A DNA stretch of 64,000 nucleotides from CAZGXM01 sp964529795 (lineage in GTDB: Bacteria; Bacillota; JADQBR01). Shown here one piece after another: positions 25,953 to 33,470 of the stretch. The first letter of the stretch is position 1, and each line of letters starts with the position of its first letter. The notes under the pieces are model-generated. The model ran no database searches. It was not told the origin of the DNA and saw only the letters and a program-made list of their open reading frames with translations. The stretch spans positions 1 to 64,000 of the forward strand of contig CAZGXM010000002.1 in NCBI GenBank assembly GCA_964529795.1, read 5' to 3'. The position numbers and the translations under genes are program-made.

Positions 25953-26336
25953 ATGAAACACTTGCAAATTGACCATTCCAGTGGTGTGCCTATTTACGTG
26001 CAGCTCAAAGAAAAAATTAAATATACCATTGCTACTGGTGTTTATCCCCCGGGCAGCAAGCTGCCCACGGTGCGCAGTTTGGCTGTGGCGTTAAAAATAA
26101 ATGTAAATACTGTCAGTAAAGTCTATTCTGAGCTGGAACGGGAGGGGATACTGGCAACAAAACAGGGAAAAGGAACTTTTGTGCGTAATGTAACCGTATC
26201 AGAAAAAAAGTTAAAGGAGCAAAGGTTGAGACAGTTGACAAAACATATATTAATACAGGCACATGAACTGGGAATAAAACCTGCAGAACTGGTTGAACTA
26301 CTGAAAGAAAGACTGGCTGATTACCAAAATTTTTGA
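25953..26336 (+). CDS. GntR-family regulator, YtrA-type
   Basis: A 127-residue regulator with an N-terminal winged helix (YVQLKEKIKYTIATG, KLPTVRSLAVALKINVNTVSKVYSELE) and only a short helical tail, as in the YtrA subfamily that often controls ABC transporters or envelope functions. A basic tail helix follows residue 85. ATG 25953 follows AAGGTAAGACGGGG. It is the first gene of an operon with a slipin and a multiheme cytochrome. It probably binds the TTGTAATAT inverted repeats at 25874 and 28969. The effector is unknown. Confidence 0.85.
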   Translation: MKHLQIDHSSGVPIYVQLKEKIKYTIATGVYPPGSKLPTVRSLAVALKINVNTVSKVYSELEREGILATKQGKGTFVRNVTVSEKKLKEQRLRQLTKHILIQAHELGIKPAELVELLKERLADYQNF

Positions 26337-26351
26337 TGGGAGGGGAGAGCT

Positions 26352-27302
26352 TTGAGTCCAACTACACCCACGCCGGAACTCCCGGAAATTCCGGGAGAGC
26401 GACCTGACAGTAATCTTAAAGGAGCGGCAATGTTAGCCTTATTTCTCATCGGCGGTATAGGGTTTATCGCCGGAATATATACCACCAATGTTGCTTTAAT
26501 TACAGCCACAGTTACTCTGGTAATTTTAGGCCTGTCTTCAGTAAGGGTTGCGGCCCAATGGCAGAAAGCTATTGTGCTGCGGCTTGGTAAATACCACCAT
26601 ACCGCCGGGCCGGGGCTGTTTTTCCTCGTGCCTTTTGTGGATTCCGTTGCTACCTGGATTGACCAGCGGGTGATGATTACTTGCTTTAATGCGGAACAAA
26701 CCCTTACTAAGGATACGGTACCGGTGGATGTGGACGCGGTAATGTTCTGGGTGGTATGGGACCCGGAAAAGGCGGTATTGGAGGTGGCAGACTACAAATC
26801 AGCCGTATCATGGGCATCACAGACCGCTCTCAGGGAGGTTATCGGTCGTACTCCCCTGGCGGAAATGCTTGCCGCCAGGGAGCACCTGGACGAAGAATTG
26901 GTGGAAATAATTGATAAGCGTACCGAGCCTTGGGGCATTTCGGTGCAGGCGGTGGAAATCCGTGATGTGGTTATTCCTGTCAATCTGCAGGAGGCCATGT
27001 CCCGGGAGGCCCAGGCAGAACGAGAACGTAAGGCCAGGATCATTCTCGGAGATGCGGAAAAGGAAATAGCAGCTAATTTTGCCGAGGCTGCCAAGGTTTA
27101 TACGGGAAATAGCACTGCTCTTCAGCTGCGGGCCATGAATATTTTATATGAAGGGCTCAAGGAAAAAGGTGCCCTGGTGGTGGTGCCCAGCAGTGCGGTG
27201 GAAACCATGGGGCTGGGGGCGGTTGCCGGTCTGACTTCTCTGGTCAGGGAGCATTTGACCCAGACGCCCAAGAGAGATGAACAAAATGAGAAAGGAGGGT
27301 AA
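26352..27302 (+). CDS. SPFH-domain slipin (stomatin-like) membrane protein
   Basis: A 316-residue protein with two N-terminal membrane helices (about 24-45 and 47-65), then an SPFH/band 7 domain beginning VRVAAQWQKAIVLRLGKY and containing GPGLFFLVPFVD. A helical, Glu/Arg/Ala-rich stretch SREAQAERERKARIILGDAE near 220-240 is typical for oligomerisation. TTG 26352 follows GGGAGGGGAG. Slipins form membrane microdomain rings; here the gene lies 6 bp before a multiheme cytochrome gene, suggesting a scaffold for a membrane electron-transfer complex. No NfeD-type partner protease is next to it, which is unusual for bacterial slipins. Confidence 0.85.
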   Translation: MSPTTPTPELPEIPGERPDSNLKGAAMLALFLIGGIGFIAGIYTTNVALITATVTLVILGLSSVRVAAQWQKAIVLRLGKYHHTAGPGLFFLVPFVDSVATWIDQRVMITCFNAEQTLTKDTVPVDVDAVMFWVVWDPEKAVLEVADYKSAVSWASQTALREVIGRTPLAEMLAAREHLDEELVEIIDKRTEPWGISVQAVEIRDVVIPVNLQEAMSREAQAERERKARIILGDAEKEIAANFAEAAKVYTGNSTALQLRAMNILYEGLKEKGALVVVPSSAVETMGLGAVAGLTSLVREHLTQTPKRDEQNEKGG

Positions 27303-27308
27303 TGTAAT

Positions 27309-28898
27309 GTGCCAACCCTAGTGACCAGAGTAAAGAAATTTATCAGGGAACAGGATTATATCAGGTTATCCAAAAGGACGTTGTTGTTGGTCATGTTGAT
27401 TGCTGGCTTTGGTTTTTCCGCAGTGGCAGCATTGACCTGGGAGGTCACCAACAGTTCTAACTTTTGCGGCAGTGTCTGTCACTTGATGAAAGCGCAGACG
27501 GTTACTTTTCGCCAGTCTGCCCATGCGGAGGTGGACTGTACCAACTGCCACCTGGGCATTGGGGTGTCCCCGGAACTGGTAGCGCGAAAGGCCACAGAAT
27601 TGACCCAGGTATACAAGAATGTTGCCGGTGCGTATGAGACGCCGTTAAGGATCAAGCGCCTGCGACCCGCCCGAGAGACCTGCGAGAAATGCCACTGGAC
27701 AAAAGCCTTTTACGACGATAAGGTAAAGGTTATCAAACATTACAATGAGGACAAGGAAAACTCGCTGGTCAAGACGGCGCTACTCATTAAAACCGGTGGC
27801 GGTACTTCCAGGAAAGGAAAGGGATATGGCATTCACTGGCACGTGGAAAACAAGGTGGAGTACATTGCCACTGACCCGTTAAAGCAGAACATCCCCTGGG
27901 TGAGAGTGACGGACCTGGCAGGAAACACGGTGACTTATGTTGAAAAAGGTGCAAATTTAACCCGGGAAGAAATTGAGCAGGCGGAAAAGCGGGTAATGGA
28001 TTGCATTGACTGTCATAACCGTACTTCCCACTTTTTTCCCAATCCAGACCGGGCATTGGATGAAGCCATTGCTGTCGGAAGGGTTAGCCAGGATATTCCC
28101 TGGGTAAAGAAGAATTTCCTGGCTTTGCTGCAGAAAAGGGAGTTGGATGACCGGGAGTTTAATGTTCAAGCGAAACGGCTGTTGAACATTTACCGTGAGC
28201 AATACCCTGTTATCGGTGAGGAGGTTTTAGACAGAGCATTCAAGGAGCTACGGCGCATTTACCGGGAAACGGCATACCCGGATTTAGAAGTAAACTGGCT
28301 TACTTATCCCAGCGGTTTGGGGCACAAAGATTTCCCCGGGTGTTTCCGCTGCCATGACGGCAAACATGTGACTGATAATCCTGATGTAAACCCGGCGAGA
28401 AAGATGATACGCAAGGAATGCAATCTCTGCCACTCGGTGCCATTGAGACTGGAACCAGGTGAAATGGATGCTCAGCGGGTTTTGACCAAGATGCTTGACT
28501 CGCCCCGGGAGCCGGAGAACCATTTTTCCGCCAGTTGGGCAGATAAACACGGCAAGTATAAAGATGCTAGTTGCTTTAACTGTCACGCGGGGAAAGAAAT
28601 CAGCAGTGAAGAATTCTGCCAGAATATCAACTGCCACGGCTACCGGTGGGATTTGCCTAAAGTGACGCGGTTCTATGCGGGAAATGAGATTTACTGCATT
28701 CAATGTCACCAGATCGCGGAGACCGGTGCTCATGCATTACAGGGACATCAAATTGAGTGCATCAGCTGCCACGATCAGGTAAGCTGGCAGGTAACCTCAG
28801 AGCCGTGTAACCGCTGTCATAGGATTTCCGAACACGGTGAGCAGAAAAATTGCTGGCAATGCCATAATTTTAGAAGAAATATCCAGGCAAAAAGTTAA
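27309..28898 (+). CDS. Membrane-anchored dodecaheme c-type cytochrome (NapC/NirT-like N-terminus)
   Basis: A 529-residue protein with one N-terminal anchor (about residues 23-45). It has eleven CXXCH haem sites (CGSVCH, CTNCH, CEKCH, CIDCH, CFRCH, CNLCH, CFNCH, CIQCH, CISCH, CNRCH, CWQCH) plus one CX4CH site, CQNINCH, giving up to twelve haems. The first two sites and the anchor resemble NapC/NirT quinol dehydrogenases; the rest resembles periplasm-facing electron conduits. It would pass electrons from menaquinol across the outer face of the membrane to an unknown acceptor. GTG 27309 follows GGAGGG. No cytochrome maturation genes are in the window. Confidence 0.88.
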   Translation: MPTLVTRVKKFIREQDYIRLSKRTLLLVMLIAGFGFSAVAALTWEVTNSSNFCGSVCHLMKAQTVTFRQSAHAEVDCTNCHLGIGVSPELVARKATELTQVYKNVAGAYETPLRIKRLRPARETCEKCHWTKAFYDDKVKVIKHYNEDKENSLVKTALLIKTGGGTSRKGKGYGIHWHVENKVEYIATDPLKQNIPWVRVTDLAGNTVTYVEKGANLTREEIEQAEKRVMDCIDCHNRTSHFFPNPDRALDEAIAVGRVSQDIPWVKKNFLALLQKRELDDREFNVQAKRLLNIYREQYPVIGEEVLDRAFKELRRIYRETAYPDLEVNWLTYPSGLGHKDFPGCFRCHDGKHVTDNPDVNPARKMIRKECNLCHSVPLRLEPGEMDAQRVLTKMLDSPREPENHFSASWADKHGKYKDASCFNCHAGKEISSEEFCQNINCHGYRWDLPKVTRFYAGNEIYCIQCHQIAETGAHALQGHQIECISCHDQVSWQVTSEPCNRCHRISEHGEQKNCWQCHNFRRNIQAKS

Positions 28899-28938
28899 AA
28901 TAATTATCTTAAAATTCAGAAAAAATCTAGAAAATTTA

Positions 28939-29000
28939 TTGACATCTGTCAGGATTAATGCTACAATAATTGTAACAATAAACTATGACAATATTACAAT
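28939..29000 (+). promoter_or_regulatory. Second GntR-type promoter/operator
   Basis: TTGACA (28939-28944), 17 bp, TACAAT (28962-28967). ATTGTAACAAT (28969-28979) and AATATTACAAT (28990-29000) form an inverted repeat nearly identical in sequence, spacing and position to the one at 25874-25905. The same GntR protein probably controls both. Confidence 0.78.
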
Positions 29001-29042
29001 TATAAAGCTTGCAGGAGGCTTCCATCCGCAAGGATGAGAGCT

Positions 29043-29125
29043 CGGAGGCCGGAGCCAAGAGGCCGGAGCCCGGAGGCGCCCGTTTAGCCCGGAGGCTGGA
29101 GCCCAAAGGCCAGAGTCCGGAGGCC
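29043..29125 (+). repeat. Degenerate 14-bp GC-rich tandem repeats
   Basis: Units of CGGAGGCCGGAGCC and variants start at 29043, 29057, 29071, 29090, 29104 and 29118. They lie in the leader transcribed from the promoter at 28939. An ATG at 29034 opens a 17-codon Arg/Pro-rich frame across them, probably fortuitous. Confidence 0.7.
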
Positions 29126-29157
29126 GATAGCCTTTTGCGTATAAAGTTTTAGTTTAG

Positions 29158-29233
29158 AGTAGTGGTAGAATACACCCCACTTAGGGAGTAGAGCCCCAGA
29201 GGCCTGTATTACAGGCCACTACTATTTGTTTTT
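29158..29233 (+). terminator. Branched stem-loop with T-tract in the leader
   Basis: AGTAGTGG (29158-29165) pairs with CCACTACT (29216-29223), followed by ATTTGTTTTT. Inside, GGCCTGTA/TACAGGCC-type arms around 29200-29217 offer a competing hairpin. This looks like a terminator or attenuator, possibly a structured RNA of unknown ligand. Confidence 0.6.
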
Positions 29234-29279
29234 CCCCGTACATATTCATGCAGATTTAATTTTGGGTACATATAATAAG

Positions 29280-29336
29280 CAGTGGAGCAAATTTAAGAGC
29301 CCTTAAGGCCGTTGCCGGCCACTGCCATATTTTTCA
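29280..29336 (+). terminator. Second branched stem-loop ahead of the small membrane gene
   Basis: CAGTGG (29280-29285) pairs with CCACTG (29319-29324), enclosing GGCCGTTGCCGGCC, and ATATTTTT follows. It ends 17 bp before the ribosome binding site of the 47-codon gene. Confidence 0.5.
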
Positions 29337-29352
29337 TAGGGAGGTTTTAGCC

Positions 29353-29496
29353 ATGACTGCCATTTTAAGAAGGGTTGCCGATGTTTACGTTTATGTGCAT
29401 GCCGGGTTGTTTGTTACTTCGCTGGCCCTGCAAACTTTGGCCGGGTTAACTGTTTTGGCCGTGCTGGTGCTGGGACTGTTGGGGGTGTTTAACTGA
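29353..29496 (+). CDS. 47-residue single-span membrane protein
   Basis: ATG 29353 follows GGGAGG by 7 nt and opens a 47-codon frame. The product has a polar N-terminus (MTAILRRVADVYVYVHAG) and a continuous hydrophobic stretch from about residue 18 to 45 that could form one or two membrane helices. I recognise no family. It is the only good coding frame downstream of the second GntR-type promoter, so it may work with the slipin and cytochrome encoded just upstream. Confidence 0.55.
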   Translation: MTAILRRVADVYVYVHAGLFVTSLALQTLAGLTVLAVLVLGLLGVFN

Positions 29497-29589
29497 ACTC
29501 AGTTTTGCGACTGTCATTGGCTGCGGTTTAGTAGTTTAGTTGAACCTGTTTGGAAGGTACCCGGGTAATTATTACACTGGCAGAAGCTG

Positions 29590-29618
29590 TTGAAAATTTA
29601 CCGCACTTGGGGTATACT
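29590..29618 (+). promoter_or_regulatory. Promoter of the tup operon
   Basis: TTGAAA (29590-29595) and TATACT (29613-29618) are spaced by 17 bp, about 50 bp upstream of the riboswitch candidate. Confidence 0.65.
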
Positions 29619-29668
29619 GTTTGTAAGGTGTTCTGATTTTTTCTTGTTTCACAACATAATAGATTGTT

Positions 29669-29830
29669 TCTCCGAGCTTCTGTACCTAAGGTACAGGCTA
29701 TGGAACAGGAGCCGCTGGCACTAAGCCTACTGGTAGAACGGGAAACGGTTCTGCCACCCGTATTTTGGAAAGGAGGACTGATAGATGGGGTATTTTGGGT
29801 TCAGTTTTTCCTTGGGCCCGTTTTTTATTT
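29669..29830 (+). promoter_or_regulatory. Moco/tungsten-cofactor (Tuco) riboswitch candidate
   Basis: A highly structured leader before tupA. CTCCGAGC starts at 29670; AGC-TTC-TGTACC pairs with GGTACA-G-GCT (29675-29699); ATGGAACAGGAGCCGCTGGC and ACTAAGCC follow; TGGTAGAAC pairs with GTTCTGCCA around a GGGAAAC loop (29731-29755); then CCCGT. The layout resembles the Moco RNA motif as I remember it. The leader ends near GGGCCCGTTTTTT at 29815-29827, which may be the expression platform. The function of the downstream tungstate transporter agrees. Confidence 0.6.
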
Positions 29831-29893
29831 GCAGCTTAAAGTAAATACATTTTAGGGAACTGAACGCAAGGGACATTGTGAAGGGAGAGGTTC

Positions 29894-30796
29894 ATGTTGT
29901 TAAAAAGATTTGGTTTCAAATCATCTCTGATTTTGCTGATAGTTTTTATGGTCTTGTTTGCCGCGGGATGTGCACAGCAGTCCACCCCTCAAGGGGATAC
30001 CGGGCAGGAAAAAGCAACCAATGCTGGCACACCAAGTACCAGTGGGAAGACTGTAGAGGACAGGGATGTGATTTTGGCGACTACCACCAGTACTTATGAT
30101 TCCGGGTTACTTGATGTCCTGGAACCGGATTTCGAGAAAAAAACTGGCTATGACCTGCAAATTTTATCCAAAGGTACCGGTGCTTCATTGAAGCTGGGCC
30201 AAAACGGTGATGTAGATGTCCTGCTGGTTCATGCTAAAGACCGGGAGTTGAAACTTGTTGAAGCAGGTTATTTTGTCAACCGGCATGATGTGATGTATAA
30301 TGATTTTGTAATTCTTGGGCCGAAAGACGATCCGGCGGGGGTCAAGGGAATGACCGATGCCGCTGCGGCTTTCCAAAAAATTGCTGGGGTCAAGGTGAGC
30401 TTTGTTTCCCGGGGAGACAACTCTGGAACCAACATGAAGGAACTGTCCATCTGGAAAAAGGCAGCTGTTAAACCTGCCGATGAGTGGTATCTGGCTGTTG
30501 GGCAAGGCATGGGAGATACACTGCGGGTGGCCAGTGAAAAACAGGCCTATACGTTGTCTGACCGGGGGACATACCTTTCCATGAAGCAAAAATTGGCTTT
30601 GGAAGTGCTTGTGGAAGGGGACCCGGCGCTGTTTAACCAGTACGGGGTAATGGCTGTCAACCCGGAAAAACATAAGGGTGTGAACTTTGACGGGGCAATG
30701 GCCTTTATTGAGTATATGACCTCACCGGAAACCCAGGAAAAAATAGGGGCGTACAAAAAATACGGTGAGCAGTTATTTACACCCAACGCCCAGTAG
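29894..30796 (+). CDS. tupA: Tungstate ABC transporter, substrate-binding lipoprotein
   Basis: A 300-residue periplasmic-type binding protein with a lipobox FAAGC (Cys near residue 26). The oxyanion site LATTTSTYDSGLLDVLEP and the segments SKGTGASLKLGQNGDVDV and RGDNSGTNMKELS are hallmarks of TupA/WtpA-like tungstate binders. It captures tungstate outside the membrane for TupB and TupC. ATG 29894 follows GGGAGAGG. A hairpin at 30810-30867 separates it from tupB and may raise its level relative to the permease. Confidence 0.9.
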   Translation: MLLKRFGFKSSLILLIVFMVLFAAGCAQQSTPQGDTGQEKATNAGTPSTSGKTVEDRDVILATTTSTYDSGLLDVLEPDFEKKTGYDLQILSKGTGASLKLGQNGDVDVLLVHAKDRELKLVEAGYFVNRHDVMYNDFVILGPKDDPAGVKGMTDAAAAFQKIAGVKVSFVSRGDNSGTNMKELSIWKKAAVKPADEWYLAVGQGMGDTLRVASEKQAYTLSDRGTYLSMKQKLALEVLVEGDPALFNQYGVMAVNPEKHKGVNFDGAMAFIEYMTSPETQEKIGAYKKYGEQLFTPNAQ

Positions 30797-30809
30797 GTGA
30801 AACTTGACC

Positions 30810-30867
30810 GGCCCGCTGGTACTCGGTTCTTTATGTTAATCTGTTATTTCCTTGAGTCCGGTGGGCC
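30810..30867 (+). promoter_or_regulatory. tupA-tupB intercistronic hairpin
   Basis: Arms 30810-30824 and 30854-30867 (GGCCCGCTGGTACTC with GAGTCCGGTGGGCC) form a long imperfect stem without a T-tract. It is more likely an mRNA-stabilising or partial-termination element than a full terminator. Confidence 0.5.
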
Positions 30868-30900
30868 ATTGTATATTAGTACCAGGGGAGTTGTAAAGCT

Positions 30901-31599
30901 GTGGAAGAAATTTGGTCCGGCCTGCGGCAGGCGTTGGTATTAATATTTACTTTGGATAAGGAACTGCTGGCGATAATTTTCCTGTCAATACAAGTTTCGG
31001 GGCTGGCGGTACTTATTGCGGCGCTGCTGGGCATTTCCGGCGGCGCGTGGCTGGGCATGCGGAACTCCGGAAACTTGCGCTGGCTGGAGAAAGTAATTTA
31101 TACCCTGATGGGACTGCCGCCGGTGGTGGCGGGTTTACTGATCTACCTGCTGCTGTCCAACCGGGGCCCCCTGGGCCCGCTGGACCTGCTTTTTTCGCCT
31201 ACAGCCATGATTATTGCCCAGACAGTGCTGGCTCTGCCCATAATCATGGGGTTGACCATGGTGGCGGTGAGGGAGAAAAACAAAGAAATCCGGGAGACTG
31301 CCGTTACGCTGGGTGCTCATCCCCGCAGGGTTATCTTTACTGTCATCAGGGAGGCAAAGCGTGCCATTATAGGCGCGGTGGTGGCAGGTTTTGGCCGGGT
31401 AATTGCGGAAGTGGGTGCGGTGATGATGGTAGGCGGCAATATTCAGGGGCACACCCGGGTAATGACCACTGCCATTGTGCTGGAAACCCGCAAGGGTAAT
31501 TTTGAACTGGCCATAGGATTGGGTATCGTACTGCTGCTGATAGCCTTTATGATCAACTCTCTTTTGTATACGGTACAGCGGGAGGTGGGGGGAAATTAG
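30901..31599 (+). CDS. tupB: Tungstate ABC transporter, permease
   Basis: A 232-residue membrane protein with about five helices and the ABC permease EAA loop (ETAVTLGAHPRRVIFTVIREAKRAIIGAVVAGFGR, about residues 137-171). It forms the tungstate channel with TupC. GTG 30901 has a modest upstream GGGGAG. The 3' end overlaps the presumed start of tupC. Confidence 0.9.
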   Translation: MEEIWSGLRQALVLIFTLDKELLAIIFLSIQVSGLAVLIAALLGISGGAWLGMRNSGNLRWLEKVIYTLMGLPPVVAGLLIYLLLSNRGPLGPLDLLFSPTAMIIAQTVLALPIIMGLTMVAVREKNKEIRETAVTLGAHPRRVIFTVIREAKRAIIGAVVAGFGRVIAEVGAVMMVGGNIQGHTRVMTTAIVLETRKGNFELAIGLGIVLLLIAFMINSLLYTVQREVGGN

Positions 31600-32332
31600 C
31601 TCTCCGGTATTTCGTCTTGAAGGCATAACCAAGAAATTTAACGGAAAAAATGTTTTACAGCTTCCCTGGTTGGAAATTGAACAGGGCACCTTTTACGGGG
31701 TGGTCGGCCCCAGCGGCGCAGGAAAGAGCACCTTGCTGAGGATACTGAATTTACTGGAGCGGCCCAGCGACGGCATTATTTATTTCTACGGTTCACAGGT
31801 GAAAAACAACGGCAAATTCCTCTTGGATCTGAGGCGGAAAATGACCATGGTGTTTCAGCGACCCATGCTTTTCTCAATGCCGGTGCTGGACAATGTGGCC
31901 TACGGTTTGACTGCCAGGGGTGTCGGTAAAAAGGCGGCACGGCAGGAGGCGGCCCGGGCACTGGCTGAAGTGGGCCTGGAAGAGTTTGCCTGGCGCAATG
32001 CCCGTTCCCTTTCCGGGGGTGAGGCCCAGCGGGTTGCCCTGGCCCGGGCGACGGTGCTTAAACCGGAAGTACTGTTGTTGGATGAACCCACTTCCAATTT
32101 AGACCCGGCAAACGTGGCGCTGATAGAAAAAATCACCGGGGAGCTAAACCGGGAATACGGCACCACAGTGATTATGGTTACCCATAACATCTTTCAAGCC
32201 CGGCGCTTGGCGCGGGAAGTTTTGTTCCTGTACAAGGGTGAACTGCTGGAAAAGGGGCCCACTGAAAGTGTCTTCAATGATCCCAAGGACGAACGTACCA
32301 GGGCATTTATCAGTGGGGAGATGGTTTATTAG
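31595..32332 (+). CDS. tupC: Tungstate ABC transporter, ATPase
   Basis: An ABC ATPase with Walker A GPSGAGKST, Q-loop FQRPML, signature LSGGEAQRVALARA and Walker B VLLLDEPTSNLD. The first conventional start in frame (TTG 31670) would remove the first beta strand and the A-loop region. In-frame codons upstream read SSPVFRLEGITKKFNG, which fits the family. The only plausible start giving this N-terminus is ATT at 31595, which overlaps the tupB stop (ATTAG) and follows GGAGGTG by about 8 nt. An ATT start is rare, so this point is inference; the ATPase assignment is secure. Confidence 0.85.
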   Translation: MSSPVFRLEGITKKFNGKNVLQLPWLEIEQGTFYGVVGPSGAGKSTLLRILNLLERPSDGIIYFYGSQVKNNGKFLLDLRRKMTMVFQRPMLFSMPVLDNVAYGLTARGVGKKAARQEAARALAEVGLEEFAWRNARSLSGGEAQRVALARATVLKPEVLLLDEPTSNLDPANVALIEKITGELNREYGTTVIMVTHNIFQARRLAREVLFLYKGELLEKGPTESVFNDPKDERTRAFISGEMVY

Positions 32333-32395
32333 CGGGGTTTAGTTGTTCTGATAATAGTTAACAGGTTTGATATTAAACTGGTATGAGGTGACAAA

Positions 32396-32749
32396 ATGCA
32401 GTTTGTAGCGGTAGTATTATTGGGATTGATAGCAGGAGTACTCAGTTCGCTGCTGGGCATCGGCGGCGGTATAGTGCTGGTACCGGGAATGATATACCTA
32501 CTAAACCTTCCCGTGGACAAGGCGGTGGGTACCTCACTGGCGATTATTCTACCCACGGCACTAATGGGCGTTTACCGCCACAGCGTTTACGGGAATGTCA
32601 ACTGGAAAGTAGCTTTACTGATCATTACAGGCTCGGTGACCGGAGCTTATCTGGGTGCGTGGTTGAGCCGGTTTGTGCCAGCGGATATTTTAAAAAAGAT
32701 TTTTGCCCTGTTTATCACCCTGGTGGCTATCAAAATGTGGCGGGGTTAA
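32396..32749 (+). CDS. Half-size TauE/SafE (TSUP) family membrane protein
   Basis: A 117-residue protein with four predicted helices. It equals one of the two repeats of sulfite exporter TauE/SafE proteins, with the repeat motif GLIAGVLSSLLGIGGGIVLVP near the N-terminus. It ends cleanly after the fourth helix, so it looks like a natural half-size form that must dimerise. ATG 32396 follows TGAGGTG. Possible cargo is a sulfur-containing anion; its position after tupC might hint at oxyanion movement but nothing proves it. Confidence 0.75.
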   Translation: MQFVAVVLLGLIAGVLSSLLGIGGGIVLVPGMIYLLNLPVDKAVGTSLAIILPTALMGVYRHSVYGNVNWKVALLIITGSVTGAYLGAWLSRFVPADILKKIFALFITLVAIKMWRG

Positions 32750-32767
32750 GTCCGGTCATTTAAAACT

Positions 32768-33418
32768 TTAAGCATGAATGGAGGGAGTGAACACCGCCAG
32801 TAAATTTCCGGATTTAACGGTAACGGTGGCGGTGTCACCGGTTAACTCGTTGCTGATCCCCAGGGAAGAACCCAGTTCTATGGTGGCATCTTGTAGAGGA
32901 TATTTTAATCCCTCCAGGGTAATGCCGGTTACATTTTCCGATAGGGGCAGCAAGGAGAACAGGTCCCCCGGTTTACCCCGGATAGTAAGTTTTTGGTTTA
33001 CCAACTGTACCCGGCTCGTATTTGTAAAGAGAGTAACATCCAAACCGAGATTTTTTGCCTTGACAAAGAGAAAAACATTTGCCAGGGAATGGTCCAGACG
33101 GCTGCCCGTGGCGCCAAAAAGAAAAACCTTGCGCACGCCATTCCGGGCACAGTACTCCATTGCCAGTTCCGTGTCCGTTTGGTCTTTTTCCGCCGGGTAT
33201 TTTTCAATAGCAACATCCATTTTTGCCAACGCTGCTCTCGTTTCCTCACTGACGGAATCCAGGTCACCCAGCAGGACATGGGGTACGATACCGTGTAATT
33301 TCAAATGTTCCGCCGCACCATCTACACAAATAATGAGCTCTGTGCCGGTGATAATCTCCCGCACTTGTGCCAACGCTGTTAAATTGCCGTTGGTAATTAC
33401 CGCTGCAGTTTTACTCAT
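32768..33418 (-). CDS. thiN: Thiamine diphosphokinase
   Basis: A 216-residue enzyme that converts thiamine and ATP to thiamine diphosphate. Recognisable segments are ICVDGAAEHL, LLGDLDSVSEETRA, YPAEKDQTDTELAMEY and FGATGSRLDHSLANV, the nucleotide- and substrate-binding blocks of the family. It lies downstream of the thiamine transporter gene on the same strand, 52 bp away, and so is probably controlled by the same TPP riboswitch. Confidence 0.9.
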   Translation of the reverse strand: MSKTAAVITNGNLTALAQVREIITGTELIICVDGAAEHLKLHGIVPHVLLGDLDSVSEETRAALAKMDVAIEKYPAEKDQTDTELAMEYCARNGVRKVFLFGATGSRLDHSLANVFLFVKAKNLGLDVTLFTNTSRVQLVNQKLTIRGKPGDLFSLLPLSENVTGITLEGLKYPLQDATIELGSSLGISNELTGDTATVTVKSGNLLAVFTPSIHA

Positions 33419-33470
33419 CTAATCCCCTCGAACTCAGTATAATCTAACTGTTGATATTTTTTCAATTTGC

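Noticed and set aside
28837..29037. 66-codon ORF overlapping the end of the cytochrome gene
   Set aside because: It starts inside the cytochrome CDS, crosses the promoter and operator and has no ribosome site.
29664..29855. 63-codon plus-strand ORF upstream of tupA
   Set aside because: It runs through the folded leader proposed as a riboswitch, has no ribosome binding site and its product resembles no protein I know.
32778..33422. 214-codon plus-strand ORF opposite thiN
   Set aside because: It is a shadow of the well-supported thiamine diphosphokinase gene on the other strand and lacks a start signal.
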